A DNA stretch of 64,000 nucleotides from Massilia terrae (GCF_024753145.1 NZ_JANUGU010000003.1:425032-489031); one strand, 5' to 3'. Shown: positions 9,217 through 18,893, counted from the first letter of the stretch. Program-made: numbers and translations. Notes: a model not told the origin generated them from the sequence alone.

Positions 9217-10256
9217 ACCTCAACGCGCTCAAGGGCATCCTGATCCTGCTGGTCATCCTCGACCACAACGACTTCTCGCGCCTGCTCATCGCCGGCTTCC
9301 TGTACGGCTTCGGCTTCCACGTGATGGGCTTCATGACGGTCCCCTTCCTGAAGCCGGCGCCCAAGCTCGACCGCGCCTTCCTCGATTACGCCTTCCGCCT
9401 GTACTGGCCGTTCGTCGTGCTGGTCACGCTGACCGCGCTGGCGGTGCTGGCGACCACGCCGGTGACGGCGCCTGTCCAGCTGCGCCTGTGGGCGCTGTCG
9501 CTCTATAGCGGCAATTCGGCGGTGCTGAAGGACACGACCCACATGGCCCTGCTGTGGTTCCTGCCCTCGTTCGTCTCGATGGTGGCGCTGCGCGCGGCGA
9601 TCGACAGCGCCGGCGCCATGGCCAGGGCCGGCGCCATCGGCCTGCTGTGCGTGCTGCACCTGTTCATCGGCCAGTACGCGGCGCAGGTCCAGGACTGGCT
9701 TCCGCTCGGACTGTTGCCGGCGCTGTACGTGATCCCGCTGGGCTACCTCGGCGTCTGGCTGCAGCGCAGGCTGCTGGCGCGCGTCCCGGCTATCCCGGCG
9801 TTGCTGCTGGCCGCCGCGGTGTTCGCCGCCGTGAAATACGTCCAGGTGCGCGCCCATTTCTACAACGAGGTCGGTTTCGCCGAAGTGGCGGACTGGCGCC
9901 AGCCGTATGCGCTCTTCATCAACGACGCCGAATGCGTGACCGGGGTGCTGATGTTGTTCCAGGTGTGCCGCCTGCGCATCGCCGCCGTGTTCGATGCCTT
10001 CGGCCGCTACAGCATCCAGATCTACCTGTTCCACGCCTTCATCGCGCTGGGCGTGTACAAGGCCGTGCTGCGGTTTGCGCCGGACGCGCCGGCCGCCGTG
10101 CAACTCGGCGTCTCGCTCGGCGCGACCGCCCTGCTCACGCTGGCCCTGGCGCGCTGGATGGCCGCGCAGCCTCTGGCCCAGCGCTTCATCTTCCCACGCA
10201 ACCCGCAAGCGCTGGCTGGCGCCGGACGTCGTCCAGCCGCCGCGCATCTCACCTGA
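9213..10256 (+). CDS. Acyltransferase family 3 (OafA/NolL-like) membrane protein
   Basis: The product has 347 aa and about ten predicted membrane segments. The first segment reads L-N-A-L-K-G-I-L-I-L-L-V-I-L-D-H-N, which matches the acyltransferase 3 N-terminus with its conserved H in the first helix. Such proteins move acetyl or succinyl groups onto surface glycans across the inner membrane. The start is fixed by the ATGA overlap with the ligase gene. I infer O-acetylation of the EPS; the acyl donor and target are not visible from the sequence. Confidence 0.85.
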   Translation: MNLNALKGILILLVILDHNDFSRLLIAGFLYGFGFHVMGFMTVPFLKPAPKLDRAFLDYAFRLYWPFVVLVTLTALAVLATTPVTAPVQLRLWALSLYSGNSAVLKDTTHMALLWFLPSFVSMVALRAAIDSAGAMARAGAIGLLCVLHLFIGQYAAQVQDWLPLGLLPALYVIPLGYLGVWLQRRLLARVPAIPALLLAAAVFAAVKYVQVRAHFYNEVGFAEVADWRQPYALFINDAECVTGVLMLFQVCRLRIAAVFDAFGRYSIQIYLFHAFIALGVYKAVLRFAPDAPAAVQLGVSLGATALLTLALARWMAAQPLAQRFIFPRNPQALAGAGRRPAAAHLT

Positions 10257-10272
10257 CAGAAGCGTGACATCA

Positions 10273-11349
10273 ATGAACGTATCGACCCATTCCGCACTCA
10301 CGCGAGGCTTGCTGCGAGCCGCAGGCGACCTGGTCGCGCGCGCCGCGTCGCGCCGGCGCCTGTGCATCCTGACTTACCACCGCGTCCTCGAGCGGCCCGT
10401 CGCCATGCTCGAATCCGAGCCCGACCTGACCGCCTTCCGCTGGCAGATGGAACTGCTGGCGGACTGCTTCAACGTGCTGCCGCTGGCGGATGCGCTGGCG
10501 ATGCTGGACGCCGGCCGGCTGCCGCCGCGCGCCGTCTGCATCACCTTCGACGACGGCTACCGTTCGGTGTACGACCTGGCGCTGCCGGTGCTGAAGGAAT
10601 TCGGCCTGCCCGCCACCGTGTTCGTCACCAGCGGCCATGTCGGCAGCGGGAATATGTGGAACGACCGGATCATGGACGCGCTGCAGAACCTTCCGCCACG
10701 CGATCTCGACCTGAGCGCGGCCGGGCTGGGACACTTTTCGCTGCGCACGCCGGCCGACCGCGAGGCCAGCCTGCGCGACCTGACCGAGGCCTCGAAATAC
10801 CTGCCGCCCGCCGCGCGTGACGCCCTGGTGCGGCGGCTGGAGGCCATGGCCGGCAGCCGCGGCGGACAGGACCTGATGCTGAGCGCCGAAATGGTGGTGG
10901 CGCTCGACCGCAACGGCGTCGAGATCGGCGCGCACACGGTCACCCACCCGATCCTCACCAGCCTGGACGACGACAGCGCGCGACGCGAGATCGCGGCCGG
11001 CAAGCGCCAGCTCGAAGCGCTGACCGGCAGGCCGGTGCGCCTGTTCGCCTACCCGAACGGCAAGGCCGGCAAGGACTTCGATGCGCGCCACGTCGCCATG
11101 GTGCGCGAGGCCGGCTTCGACGCCGCCTTCACCACCGCGGCCGGCGCCGCCGACCCGGGCCACGACCGCTACCAGTTGCCGCGTAGCCGGCCATGGGACC
11201 GCACCCCTCTGCTATTCGGCGTGCGGCTGCTGCGCTGGCTGGCGCAGGGCGCGCCCGCGCTGCCGGCGCAAGAACACCACAAGAAACCGGCGGCGCCGAT
11301 CGCGGCCCCGCAAAAAGCAGGGGCTACCCTGCCCCTTGGACGGAAATGA
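10273..11349 (+). CDS. Polysaccharide deacetylase (NodB domain, CE4)
   Basis: The product has 358 aa. The NodB fold shows the CE4 motifs: T-F-D-D-G-Y (Asp93/Asp94, base and metal ligand), a later G-A-H-T-V-T-H-P metal-binding motif and F-A-Y-P-N-G-K. This predicts a Zn-dependent de-N-acetylase acting on N-acetylated sugars. No clear signal peptide is present, so it may act on the lipid-linked repeat in the cytoplasm or at the membrane. The last ~40 residues form a basic, Ala/Pro-rich tail. With the UDP-GalNAc/GalNAcA pathway encoded at 31-33 kb, a deacetylated hexosamine in the EPS is plausible (inference). Confidence 0.9.
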   Translation: MNVSTHSALTRGLLRAAGDLVARAASRRRLCILTYHRVLERPVAMLESEPDLTAFRWQMELLADCFNVLPLADALAMLDAGRLPPRAVCITFDDGYRSVYDLALPVLKEFGLPATVFVTSGHVGSGNMWNDRIMDALQNLPPRDLDLSAAGLGHFSLRTPADREASLRDLTEASKYLPPAARDALVRRLEAMAGSRGGQDLMLSAEMVVALDRNGVEIGAHTVTHPILTSLDDDSARREIAAGKRQLEALTGRPVRLFAYPNGKAGKDFDARHVAMVREAGFDAAFTTAAGAADPGHDRYQLPRSRPWDRTPLLFGVRLLRWLAQGAPALPAQEHHKKPAAPIAAPQKAGATLPLGRK

Positions 11350-11351
11350 AC

Positions 11352-12623
11352 ATGAACAAACGCGCACTCCTGATCGCATTCCACTTTCCGCCGCAGGCCG
11401 CCAGCAGCGGCATCCAGCGCACCCTGAGCTTTTCCAAACACCTCGGCCGCCATGGCTGGGAACCGCTGGTGCTGTCGGCCCATCCGCGCGCCTACCAGGA
11501 CCAGAACCCCTCGCAGCTGGCCAGCGTGCCGGCCAACCTGGAAGTGCGGCGCGTGTTCGCGCTCGACACCAAGCTCCACCTCGGCATCGCCGGCCGCTAC
11601 CCCGAGCTGCTGGCCCTGCCCGACCGCTGGATCTCGTGGTGCCTGGGCGCGGTGCCGGCCGGCCTGTCGCTGGTGCGCTCGCACCGCCCGCGGGTGATCT
11701 GGTCGACCTTCCCGATCGCGACCGCGCACCTGATCGGCCTGATGCTGCAGCGCCTGACCGGGCTGCCGTGGGTGGCCGACTTCCGCGACCCGATGATCCA
11801 GCCGACCTATCCCGAGTCGCGCATGCAGCGCCGGTTCTATCACTGGATCGAACGCCAGACCATCGCGCGCTGCACCACCGCCGTGTTCACGACGCACAGC
11901 GCGCACGCCTCCTACCGCGAGCGCTACCCGGCGCATGCGGCCAAGTTCACGGTGATCGAGAACGGCTACGACGAGGACGGCTTTGCGCAGCCCGCGCCGC
12001 CTCCGGTGCGCACCGGCCGGCGCCGCGTCACCCTGCTGCACAGCGGCGCGCTGTACCAGTCCGGGCGCGATCCTTCCGCCTTCCTCGCCGCCGTGGCGAT
12101 GCTCAAGGAAGCCGGCCAGGCCAGCGCCGCGAGCCTGCGCGTGGTGCTGCGCGCGCCCGACGATATCGAGGCCGTCACCGCCCTCGTGCGGCGTCACGGC
12201 GTCGACGACATCGTCGAAGTCGAGCCGCCGGTGCCCTACCGCGAGGCGCTGGCCGAAATGCTAGACGCCGACGGCCTGATGGTGTTCCAGGGCACGCCGT
12301 TCAATACCCAGATCCCGGCCAAGATCTACGAATACTTCAGGGCCCGCAAACCCATCCTCGGCCTGGTCGACACCGGCGGCGAGACCGCGCGCGTGCTGCG
12401 CGCAGGCGGCTTCCACGCGCTGGCCGACATGGACCACAGCGAAGCGATCGCGCCGGTGCTGGCCAAGTTCATCGAATCGATCCAGGCCGGCAGCGCCCAC
12501 GTCGCCAGCGACGAGCTGGTGGCCGCTTCCTCGCGCACGCACCGCGCCGGCCAGCTGGCGCATGTGCTGGACCAGGCCACCTTGCCGGCGCGCGCCGGCG
12601 CCGCCATCAAGACCACCGTATGA
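11352..12623 (+). CDS. Glycosyltransferase family 4-like
   Basis: The product has 423 aa. The N-terminus (R-A-L-L-I-A-F-H-F-P-P-Q-A-A-S-S-G-I-Q-R) is typical of the GT4 group acting on EPS. The C-terminal half has L-L-H-S-G-A-L-Y and K-I-Y-E-Y-F-R-A-R-K-P-I-L-G. Two in-frame ATGs lie at 11346 and 11352. The first overlaps the deacetylase stop (ATGA), but the purine-rich GGACGGA (11338-11344) is correctly spaced only for 11352, so I chose that one. It is the fourth glycosyltransferase of the locus, suggesting a repeat unit of about five sugars including the initiating one. Confidence 0.88.
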   Translation: MNKRALLIAFHFPPQAASSGIQRTLSFSKHLGRHGWEPLVLSAHPRAYQDQNPSQLASVPANLEVRRVFALDTKLHLGIAGRYPELLALPDRWISWCLGAVPAGLSLVRSHRPRVIWSTFPIATAHLIGLMLQRLTGLPWVADFRDPMIQPTYPESRMQRRFYHWIERQTIARCTTAVFTTHSAHASYRERYPAHAAKFTVIENGYDEDGFAQPAPPPVRTGRRRVTLLHSGALYQSGRDPSAFLAAVAMLKEAGQASAASLRVVLRAPDDIEAVTALVRRHGVDDIVEVEPPVPYREALAEMLDADGLMVFQGTPFNTQIPAKIYEYFRARKPILGLVDTGGETARVLRAGGFHALADMDHSEAIAPVLAKFIESIQAGSAHVASDELVAASSRTHRAGQLAHVLDQATLPARAGAAIKTTV

Positions 12624-12636
12624 AAGCTGCAACACG

Positions 12637-14139
12637 ATGAGTAACGAACTGCGTTCCAAGACCGTCAAGGCGATGGGCCACCTGGGCCTGGGCGGTGCGC
12701 TGGGCCGGGTGATCTCGCTCGCCTCGACGCTGGTCATCGCGCGCCTGCTGAGCCCCGCCGACTACGGCCTGATGGCGATGGCGATGGTGCTGATCGGCTT
12801 CGTCAACTTCTTCAACGAGGTCGGCATCGGCGCCGCCGTGGTGCAGAAGCCCAAACTCGAAACGGCCGAAGTCAATGGCTGCTTCGTGTTCTCGATCCTC
12901 GCCAGCCTGCTGCTGTGCGCCTTGACCGTGCTGCTGTCCTGGCCCGCCGCCAGCTTCTTCGGCAACCAGCAGCTGCAGCCGATAATCGCGGTGCTGGCCA
13001 GCGCCTTCGTATTCGGCGCCGTCGGCACCGTGCCGATGGCCTTCCTGCGGCGCGAGATGAATTTCAAGGCGGTGGCGAGCATCAACGTGCTGTCGGTGCT
13101 GTTCCAGTCCGCGCTGTCGCTGGTGCTGGCATGGTCCGGCATGGGCGCGTGGGCGCTGGTCGCAGCCTTCGTCGCCGAGAGCGTGGTGCAGTCGATCGGC
13201 GCGTTCTGGCTGACCTCCTGGCGCCCGCGAGGCCCGGTCGGCATGCGCGCGGCGTTCGGCCTGGTCAGCTACGGCATCCACGTGACCACCTCGCGCGTGT
13301 TCTGGTTCGTCTACAGCAATTCCGACAAGCTCATCATCGGCAAACTGCTCGGCAACCGCGCACTGGGCATCTACGACATGGCGATCTCGCTGGCCACGCT
13401 GCCCACCAGCCAGGTGACCACGCTGGCGACCAACGTCGCCTCGCCGCTGTTCGCCAAGCTGCAGCACGACCTGCCGCAGCTGCGCGCCTTCATCCTGCAC
13501 ATCACGCGCGGCGTTGCCTACGTCACCTACCCTGCGCTGATCGGCATGCTGGTGGTTTCGCGCGAGCTGGTGCCGGTGCTGCTGGGCGAGAAATGGATCG
13601 AGATGTTGGTGCCGTTCGGCGCGCTGTGCGTGATGGGCCTGTTCAAGTCGGTCGACCCGCTGCTGTCGCAGGTGCTGATCTCCACCGGCCACGCCAGGCG
13701 CCTGTCCGGCTACACCCTGCTGTGCGGCGTGGTGATGGCGGCATCGGTGGTGGTGGGCGCGCTGGCCGACGGCCTGCAAGGCGTGTCGCTGGTTTGGATG
13801 CTGGTGTATCCGGTGCTGACCCTGCGCCTGTTGCGCATCATCGGCCAGGTCACCGGCCTGACCTTCGGGGAGTACTACCGCACCCTGCTGCCGGTGCTGG
13901 CCGCAACCGCCGCGATGGCGGCCGCCGTGCTGCTGGTGCGCGAGGGCCTGCAGGCTGCCGGCACGCCGGTCCTGCCCGCACTGGTGGCCGAAGTGGCCAG
14001 CGGCGCGATCGCCTACATGCTCTGGATCGTCCAGTTCGACAAGCGCGGCCTCGGCGAAATCCGCCAGGTCATGATCGACATGGGAATCGCCGAACACAAG
14101 CTGGCGCGCTGGCCGTTCAACCGCGCTGTATCCGCCTGA
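12637..14139 (+). CDS. Wzx-type flippase (MOP superfamily lipopolysaccharide exporter)
   Basis: The product has 500 aa with about 12-14 membrane segments. The N-terminus has G-G-A-L-G-R-V-I-S-L and A-R-L-L-S-P-A-D-Y-G-L-M-A, the signature of the RfbX/WzxC oligosaccharide flippase family. It would move the undecaprenyl-linked repeat across the inner membrane for polymerisation. The start at ATG 12637 lies 13 bp after the glycosyltransferase stop. Presence of a flippase and a Wzy/WaaL-like protein points to a Wzx/Wzy-type export route; the Wzc/Wza-type components must lie outside the window. Confidence 0.92.
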   Translation: MSNELRSKTVKAMGHLGLGGALGRVISLASTLVIARLLSPADYGLMAMAMVLIGFVNFFNEVGIGAAVVQKPKLETAEVNGCFVFSILASLLLCALTVLLSWPAASFFGNQQLQPIIAVLASAFVFGAVGTVPMAFLRREMNFKAVASINVLSVLFQSALSLVLAWSGMGAWALVAAFVAESVVQSIGAFWLTSWRPRGPVGMRAAFGLVSYGIHVTTSRVFWFVYSNSDKLIIGKLLGNRALGIYDMAISLATLPTSQVTTLATNVASPLFAKLQHDLPQLRAFILHITRGVAYVTYPALIGMLVVSRELVPVLLGEKWIEMLVPFGALCVMGLFKSVDPLLSQVLISTGHARRLSGYTLLCGVVMAASVVVGALADGLQGVSLVWMLVYPVLTLRLLRIIGQVTGLTFGEYYRTLLPVLAATAAMAAAVLLVREGLQAAGTPVLPALVAEVASGAIAYMLWIVQFDKRGLGEIRQVMIDMGIAEHKLARWPFNRAVSA

Positions 14140-14148
14140 GAAAACGAG

Positions 14149-15309
14149 ATGAACAGTAATCAAACCCTCCCCGCAGTCGTCGTCGGCGGTGGCCTGAACG
14201 CGCTGGGCATCGTGCGCAGCCTGGGCATCGTCGACATCCCCGTGATCGTGGTCGATACCGATCCGCGCTCGCCTGCCATGCGCTCGCGCTACGGCCGCAA
14301 GGTAGTGTGCGCCGCGCTCGAAGGCGAAGCGCTGCTGGCCTGCCTGGTCAAGCTGGCCAAGCGCCATCCCAATCCCATGATGCTGTTCGTGACCGAGGAA
14401 AAGACCGTGGTCGAAGTCTCGGCCTCGCGCAAGCGCCTGGCGCCGCACTACCACCTGCGCCTGCCCGGCCATGAACGGCTGATGGCGCTGATGCACAAGC
14501 AGGGCTTCCAGGAGCTAGCCGAATCGGTCGGCGCGCCGGTGCCGCGCACCGTGCGGATCGAATCGCCCGCCGACCTGCCGCGCATCGAAGCGCTCACCTA
14601 TCCCTGCGTGTTCAAGCCGGCCAGCAAGAGCTACGAATACGGCGCGCGCTTCAAGAAGGCCTACAAGGTGGGCTCGCCGGCGGAGGTGGCCGCGCTGTAC
14701 GCGGAGATTCGCCCTGTTCTGGCCGACATGGTGGTGCAGGAGTGGATCGAAGGCGGCGACAACGACGTCTACTTCTGCCTGCAGTACATCGGCGAGGATG
14801 GTCAGCTGGTCTCGTCCTTCACCGGCCGCAAGATCCGCGCCTGGCCGCCGCGCATCGGCGGCACCGCAAGCTGCACCGCAGCGTGGGAAGTGGCCGATGA
14901 ACTGAACCGGATGACCACCGAATTCTTCGCGCAGGTCGGCTTCACCGGCATGGGCAGCATGGAATTCAAGCGCGACACGCGCGACAACCGCTTCTACATG
15001 GTCGAGCCGACGGTGGCGCGCACCGACTTCCAGGAGGAGGTCGCGTCGCTGAACGGCGTGAACATCCCGCAGGCCGCGTACCGCTACGAGAACGGCCTGG
15101 CGCAGGTCGCCACCAGCCGCCCGATCGTGCCGCGCATCTGGCGCGAACCGCAGCTGGACCGCTGGTCAGCGCAGGAAGGCGAGATCCGCGTCGACGAGCG
15201 CTCGCGCGGGCACCAGGTGCGCGACGCCTACTGGCGCTGGAACGACCCGCGCCCGTGGCTCGACCGCACCCTGTGGCGCATCGGCGCCAAGCTGGGACTG
15301 GCCGCGTGA
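14149..15309 (+). CDS. ATP-grasp family ligase
   Basis: The product has 386 aa. An N-terminal pre-ATP-grasp Rossmann-like half (V-V-V-G-G-G-L-N-A-L-G-I-V-R) is followed by the ATP-grasp core: P-C-V-F-K-P-A nucleotide lysine, V-V-Q-E-W-I-E-G-G-D hinge and a late M-E-F-K-R metal-binding strand with M-V-E-P-T. These enzymes form amide or ester bonds from a carboxylate and ATP. In an EPS operon, and next to an aminotransferase, it could attach an amino acid to a sugar carboxyl or amine; that is inference. It overlaps the next start by one base (TGATG). Confidence 0.85.
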   Translation: MNSNQTLPAVVVGGGLNALGIVRSLGIVDIPVIVVDTDPRSPAMRSRYGRKVVCAALEGEALLACLVKLAKRHPNPMMLFVTEEKTVVEVSASRKRLAPHYHLRLPGHERLMALMHKQGFQELAESVGAPVPRTVRIESPADLPRIEALTYPCVFKPASKSYEYGARFKKAYKVGSPAEVAALYAEIRPVLADMVVQEWIEGGDNDVYFCLQYIGEDGQLVSSFTGRKIRAWPPRIGGTASCTAAWEVADELNRMTTEFFAQVGFTGMGSMEFKRDTRDNRFYMVEPTVARTDFQEEVASLNGVNIPQAAYRYENGLAQVATSRPIVPRIWREPQLDRWSAQEGEIRVDERSRGHQVRDAYWRWNDPRPWLDRTLWRIGAKLGLAA

Positions 15310-16538
15310 TGCGCCACCCGCTCAAGTATGCCGACTGGTCGTGGCGCGAATACGCGGCCGCGGCCCGCTGCATCCTGACCGGGCGCGTTCGGAACGGCCC
15401 CAATCCCGACCGGCTGGCGACGCGGCTGGCCGCACTGTACGCATCCTCGACCGTCTACCCGGTCAACTTCGGCCATACCGCGATCCGCCTCGCGCTCGAC
15501 GTCTTCCGCGCGATCGAACCGGCGCGCACCGAAGTGGTGGTGCCGGCCTATATCTGCCCCAGCGTGGTCGAGACCATCGCGGCGGCCGGACTCACCGCAG
15601 TGCCGGCCGCGGTGGGGTCCGACCTGAACCTGCTGCCATCCGCCGTCCAAGCCGCGCTCACGCCGGCCACGCTGGCCGTGATCGCGCCGCATATGTTCGG
15701 CTGCCCGGCGCGCATCGGCGAGATCGAAAGCGCCTGCCGCGCCGCCGGCGTGTTCCTTGTCGACGACGCGGCCCAGGTGGTGGGCGAGCGTTGCGACAAC
15801 CGCCTGCTCGGCACCTTCGGCGACGTCGGCGTCGTCAGCTTCGCCCAGTCCAAGGCCGTCGTGACGGGCGTGCGCGGCTCCGGCGGCGTGCTGGTGGTGA
15901 ACAACCGCGACCTCGACACGCTCCTGCGCACCGCCTGGGCCGCCCTGCCCGCACCGCGGGGACGGCTGGCGGCCTTCGCCCACTTCGTGTGGAACTACCA
16001 GTGGGCGCGATTTACCGGCAACAGCGGCTACTACCTGCGGCGCATCGGCGAGACGCTGGGCCGGCCCGATCCCGCGCCGCCTGGCCCGGGCCGCATCGCC
16101 AACCTCGACGCCGCGATCGCGCTGGCGCAGCTCGCGCGCCTGCCGCGCATCCGCGAGCGCAAGGTCAAGGCGGCGCGGGACTACCAGGCCGCGCTGGCGC
16201 GCATCCCCGGCGTCGGCGTGCCGCAGTTCGCCGACGGCCGCTACCTGTCGCGCATCATGCTGTCGCTGCCGCCCGATACCCACCTGGACATGCTGCGCGA
16301 AGAGCTCAAACGGCGCGGCATCGCCTCCCGTCTCGGCTACCAGGAACCCGTGCGTGCCGGCCAGCCGGACGATCCGGCGCTGGCGCGCGCGCGGCGCCTG
16401 CTCGGCCTGCCCTTCGGCGGCGCCATGGCCACCTCCGACATCGAAGAGATTTGCGGCGCGCTCAGGTCCGCCCTGGCGGCCGCACAAACCGACCCCGTAG
16501 AGAGAAAACAAAATGAACCATATCAAACAGCTCATTAA
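15309..16538 (+). CDS. DegT/DnrJ/EryC1-family PLP aminotransferase
   Basis: The product has 409 aa. It is a fold type I PLP enzyme with V-V-P-A-Y-I-C-P for cofactor phosphate contacts, F-L-V-D-D-A-A-Q and the Schiff-base lysine in S-F-A-Q-S-K. The family makes amino sugars, but some members act on other ketones. A second, distant DegT-like protein lies at 20598. It sits directly after the ATP-grasp gene, and its 3' end overlaps the following gene by 26 bp. An amino-sugar role in the EPS is likely; the exact keto substrate cannot be read from sequence. Confidence 0.87.
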   Translation: MRHPLKYADWSWREYAAAARCILTGRVRNGPNPDRLATRLAALYASSTVYPVNFGHTAIRLALDVFRAIEPARTEVVVPAYICPSVVETIAAAGLTAVPAAVGSDLNLLPSAVQAALTPATLAVIAPHMFGCPARIGEIESACRAAGVFLVDDAAQVVGERCDNRLLGTFGDVGVVSFAQSKAVVTGVRGSGGVLVVNNRDLDTLLRTAWAALPAPRGRLAAFAHFVWNYQWARFTGNSGYYLRRIGETLGRPDPAPPGPGRIANLDAAIALAQLARLPRIRERKVKAARDYQAALARIPGVGVPQFADGRYLSRIMLSLPPDTHLDMLREELKRRGIASRLGYQEPVRAGQPDDPALARARRLLGLPFGGAMATSDIEEICGALRSALAAAQTDPVERKQNEPYQTAH

Positions 16539-17661
16539 AGACAAGATCGGCGCGGCGGTGTATCCGGTCGGCCCCATCGAAGCCCATTTGAAGAGCGCGG
16601 CCGACTGGCTGCTGGTCGCGCAAGACGCCACGCCGGACGATGGCCTGGCGCACAGCTACGACGTGCGCAACCGGACCTGGAACGCGTCCTATCCCGAAAC
16701 CACCGGCTACGCCATCCCGACTCTCTACGACTACGCGCAGCTGTACGACGCGCCGCACTACGCGGAGGCGGCGCGCCGCATGGCCGTGTGGGAGAGCGAG
16801 ATCCAGCTGGCCGACGGCGCGGTGCGCGCCGGGACCATGTCGGCCGAGGTGGTGGCGCCGACCATCTTCAACACCGGACAGGTGCTGTTCGGCTGGGCCC
16901 GCGCATATCTGGAGACGCGCGACGAGCGCTTCAAAATCTCGCTGACCCGTGCGTCCGACTGGCTGGTGGAGGCGCAGGACGACGACGGCACCTGGCGCCG
17001 TTTCGCGTCGCCGTTCACCACCTCGAAGCTGAACAGCTACAACACGCGCTCGGCCTTCGGCCTGGTGCGTGCATTCCAGGCGCTGGGCGAGGCGCGCTGG
17101 CTGGACGCGGCGGTGAAGAACGTCGACGTCACGGTCGGCCGCGCCTTCGCCAACGGCTGGCTGCCCGATAACTGCCTGCTGAAGATGCCCGACTCCAGCG
17201 CGCTCACGCACACCATCGCCTATTCGATCCGCGGCATCCTCGAAGTCGGCGTGGCGTCCGGGCGCGACGACCTGGTCGAGCGCGCGGTGAAGATGGCCAG
17301 ACTGGTGGCGGCGCGCCAGCGCGAAGATGGCGCCCTGCCCGCGCGCTACCTGCCGGACTGGAAGACCCAGGTCGGCTGGACCTGCGTGACCGGCAATTCG
17401 CAAATGGCGATCAACTGGCTGCGCCTGGCCCAGATCACCGGCGACATGTCGCTCAAGGAGCCGGCCATCCGCGCCAACCGCTTCAACATGAGCATCCAGG
17501 ACACCATGACCAGCGACGACAATGTGCGCGGCGCGCTGAAGGGATCGCACCCGATCAACGGCGACTACCTGACCTACCGCTATCCGAACTGGGCCACCAA
17601 GTTCTTCATGGACGGCCTGATGCTGGAGCAGCAGTTCGACAAGGTGCGCAATATCGGCTAG
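16513..17661 (+). CDS. (alpha/alpha)6-toroid protein, glycosidase/lyase-like, EPS-associated
   Basis: The product has 382 aa, soluble, with no signal peptide. It is built of repeated helix pairs with aromatic-rich ends (W-L-L-V-A-Q-D, Y-P-E-T-T-G-Y-A-I-P-T-L, W-L-V-E-A-Q-D-D-D-G-T-W). This is the pattern of six-hairpin toroid enzymes (GH88/GH105, GlcNAc 2-epimerase-like, some lyases). I do not recognise a specific family, so a hydrolase, epimerase or lyase role on a cytoplasmic glycan is open. It ends the plus-strand operon. Its TAG stop shares a CTAG palindrome with the stop of the convergent decarboxylase. Confidence 0.75.
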   Translation: MNHIKQLIKDKIGAAVYPVGPIEAHLKSAADWLLVAQDATPDDGLAHSYDVRNRTWNASYPETTGYAIPTLYDYAQLYDAPHYAEAARRMAVWESEIQLADGAVRAGTMSAEVVAPTIFNTGQVLFGWARAYLETRDERFKISLTRASDWLVEAQDDDGTWRRFASPFTTSKLNSYNTRSAFGLVRAFQALGEARWLDAAVKNVDVTVGRAFANGWLPDNCLLKMPDSSALTHTIAYSIRGILEVGVASGRDDLVERAVKMARLVAARQREDGALPARYLPDWKTQVGWTCVTGNSQMAINWLRLAQITGDMSLKEPAIRANRFNMSIQDTMTSDDNVRGALKGSHPINGDYLTYRYPNWATKFFMDGLMLEQQFDKVRNIG

Positions 17662-18893
17662 ACCAGTACCTCGAGCGCGTCCGGGTGGCTCAGGAAGCCG
17701 CCCGGACTGGCCGACAGGCCGTAGGCGCCGGACTGGAACACGGCCACCAGGTCGTCCACGTCCGCGCGCGGCAGCTCCATCTTGTCGGCCAGGAGGTCGA
17801 GCGGGGTGCACAGCGGGCCGACCACGGACGCGACTTCGGTGTCGCTTGAATCCAAGCGATTGGCGATTGCCACCGGATAGTTCTTGCGGATCACCTGGCC
17901 GAAATTGCCGGAGGCCGCAAGGTGGTGGTGCAGGCCGCCATCCGTGATCAGGAAAACCTGCCCTCGCGAGACCTTGCGGTCCACCACGCGCGTGACATAG
18001 ACCCCGGCTTCGCCCACCAGGTAACGTCCCAGTTCGATGACCACCTCCGCCTGCGGCAGGGCCTGGCGCACGCGCGGCAGCGACTGGCGCAGGTGCGCGG
18101 CGACCGGCGCCAGGTCCAGCGGCGTCTCGCCGGGGAAGTAGGGAATGCCGAAGCCGCCGCCGATGTTCAGCACGCGCAGCGGTTGGCTAAGATGCTGCGC
18201 CAGTTGCTGGGCCAGCGCGAAGGTTTGTGTCTGGGCCTCGATAATGGCTTCGGCCTTCAGGCTCTGCGAGCCGCTGAAAATGTGAAAGCCCAGCACGTCC
18301 AGCCCCAGCTCCCGTGCCAGCGCCAGCACGCGCGGCATCTCCTCGGCGTCGATGCCGAACTGCTTGGCGCCGCCGCCCATGCGCATGCCCGATCCCTTCA
18401 GTTCGAAATCGGGATTGACGCGGATGACCACCAGCGGCGCGATGCCGAGGTCGGCGCCGATGCGCGCCAGCAGGCGCAGCTCGCGCTCGGATTCGGCGTG
18501 GACCTGCACGCCGGCGGCCACGGCCTGCGCCAGCTCCGCAATCGACTTGCCGGGGCCGGCAAAGCTGATGCAGGCGGGCGCCATGCCCGCGTCCAGCGCG
18601 ACTTTCAGCTCGCCGCCGGAAGCGACGTCAATGCCGTCCACGAGTGCCGCCATATGCTGAACCAGCGCCGGCATCGGGTTGGCCTTCATCGAGTAATGCA
18701 GGCGCACGCCGTCAGGCAGGCAGTCGCGCACCTGGCGCACGCGGTCGGACAGGACCTTGCGGTCGTAGGCGTAGAACGGCGTGCTGCCGACGCGCTGCGC
18801 CAGCCGCGTGAGCGGCAGGCCGCCCACGTGCAGGCAGCCGTCGACGACCGGGAATCGGCTCTGCGGCGCGTGGACTGGTTTGTTGGTGCTCAT
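17658..18893 (-). CDS. PLP-dependent decarboxylase, exosortase A-associated (TIGR03099 type)
   Basis: The product has 411 aa. It is a fold type III (alanine racemase-like barrel) decarboxylase of the LysA/ornithine decarboxylase group. Lys70 in L-H-Y-S-M-K-A-N is the PLP lysine. H-I-F-S-G-S-Q and the glycine-rich phosphate loop N-I-G-G-G-F-G follow. Housekeeping LysA makes lysine from meso-DAP; this paralogue is fixed beside exosortase A. It is translationally coupled (ATGA) to the acyl-CoA ligase upstream, which suggests that an amino acid is decarboxylated or carried as part of an acyl-activation pathway. The product is unknown. Confidence 0.9.
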   Translation of the reverse strand: MSTNKPVHAPQSRFPVVDGCLHVGGLPLTRLAQRVGSTPFYAYDRKVLSDRVRQVRDCLPDGVRLHYSMKANPMPALVQHMAALVDGIDVASGGELKVALDAGMAPACISFAGPGKSIAELAQAVAAGVQVHAESERELRLLARIGADLGIAPLVVIRVNPDFELKGSGMRMGGGAKQFGIDAEEMPRVLALARELGLDVLGFHIFSGSQSLKAEAIIEAQTQTFALAQQLAQHLSQPLRVLNIGGGFGIPYFPGETPLDLAPVAAHLRQSLPRVRQALPQAEVVIELGRYLVGEAGVYVTRVVDRKVSRGQVFLITDGGLHHHLAASGNFGQVIRKNYPVAIANRLDSSDTEVASVVGPLCTPLDLLADKMELPRADVDDLVAVFQSGAYGLSASPGGFLSHPDALEVLV

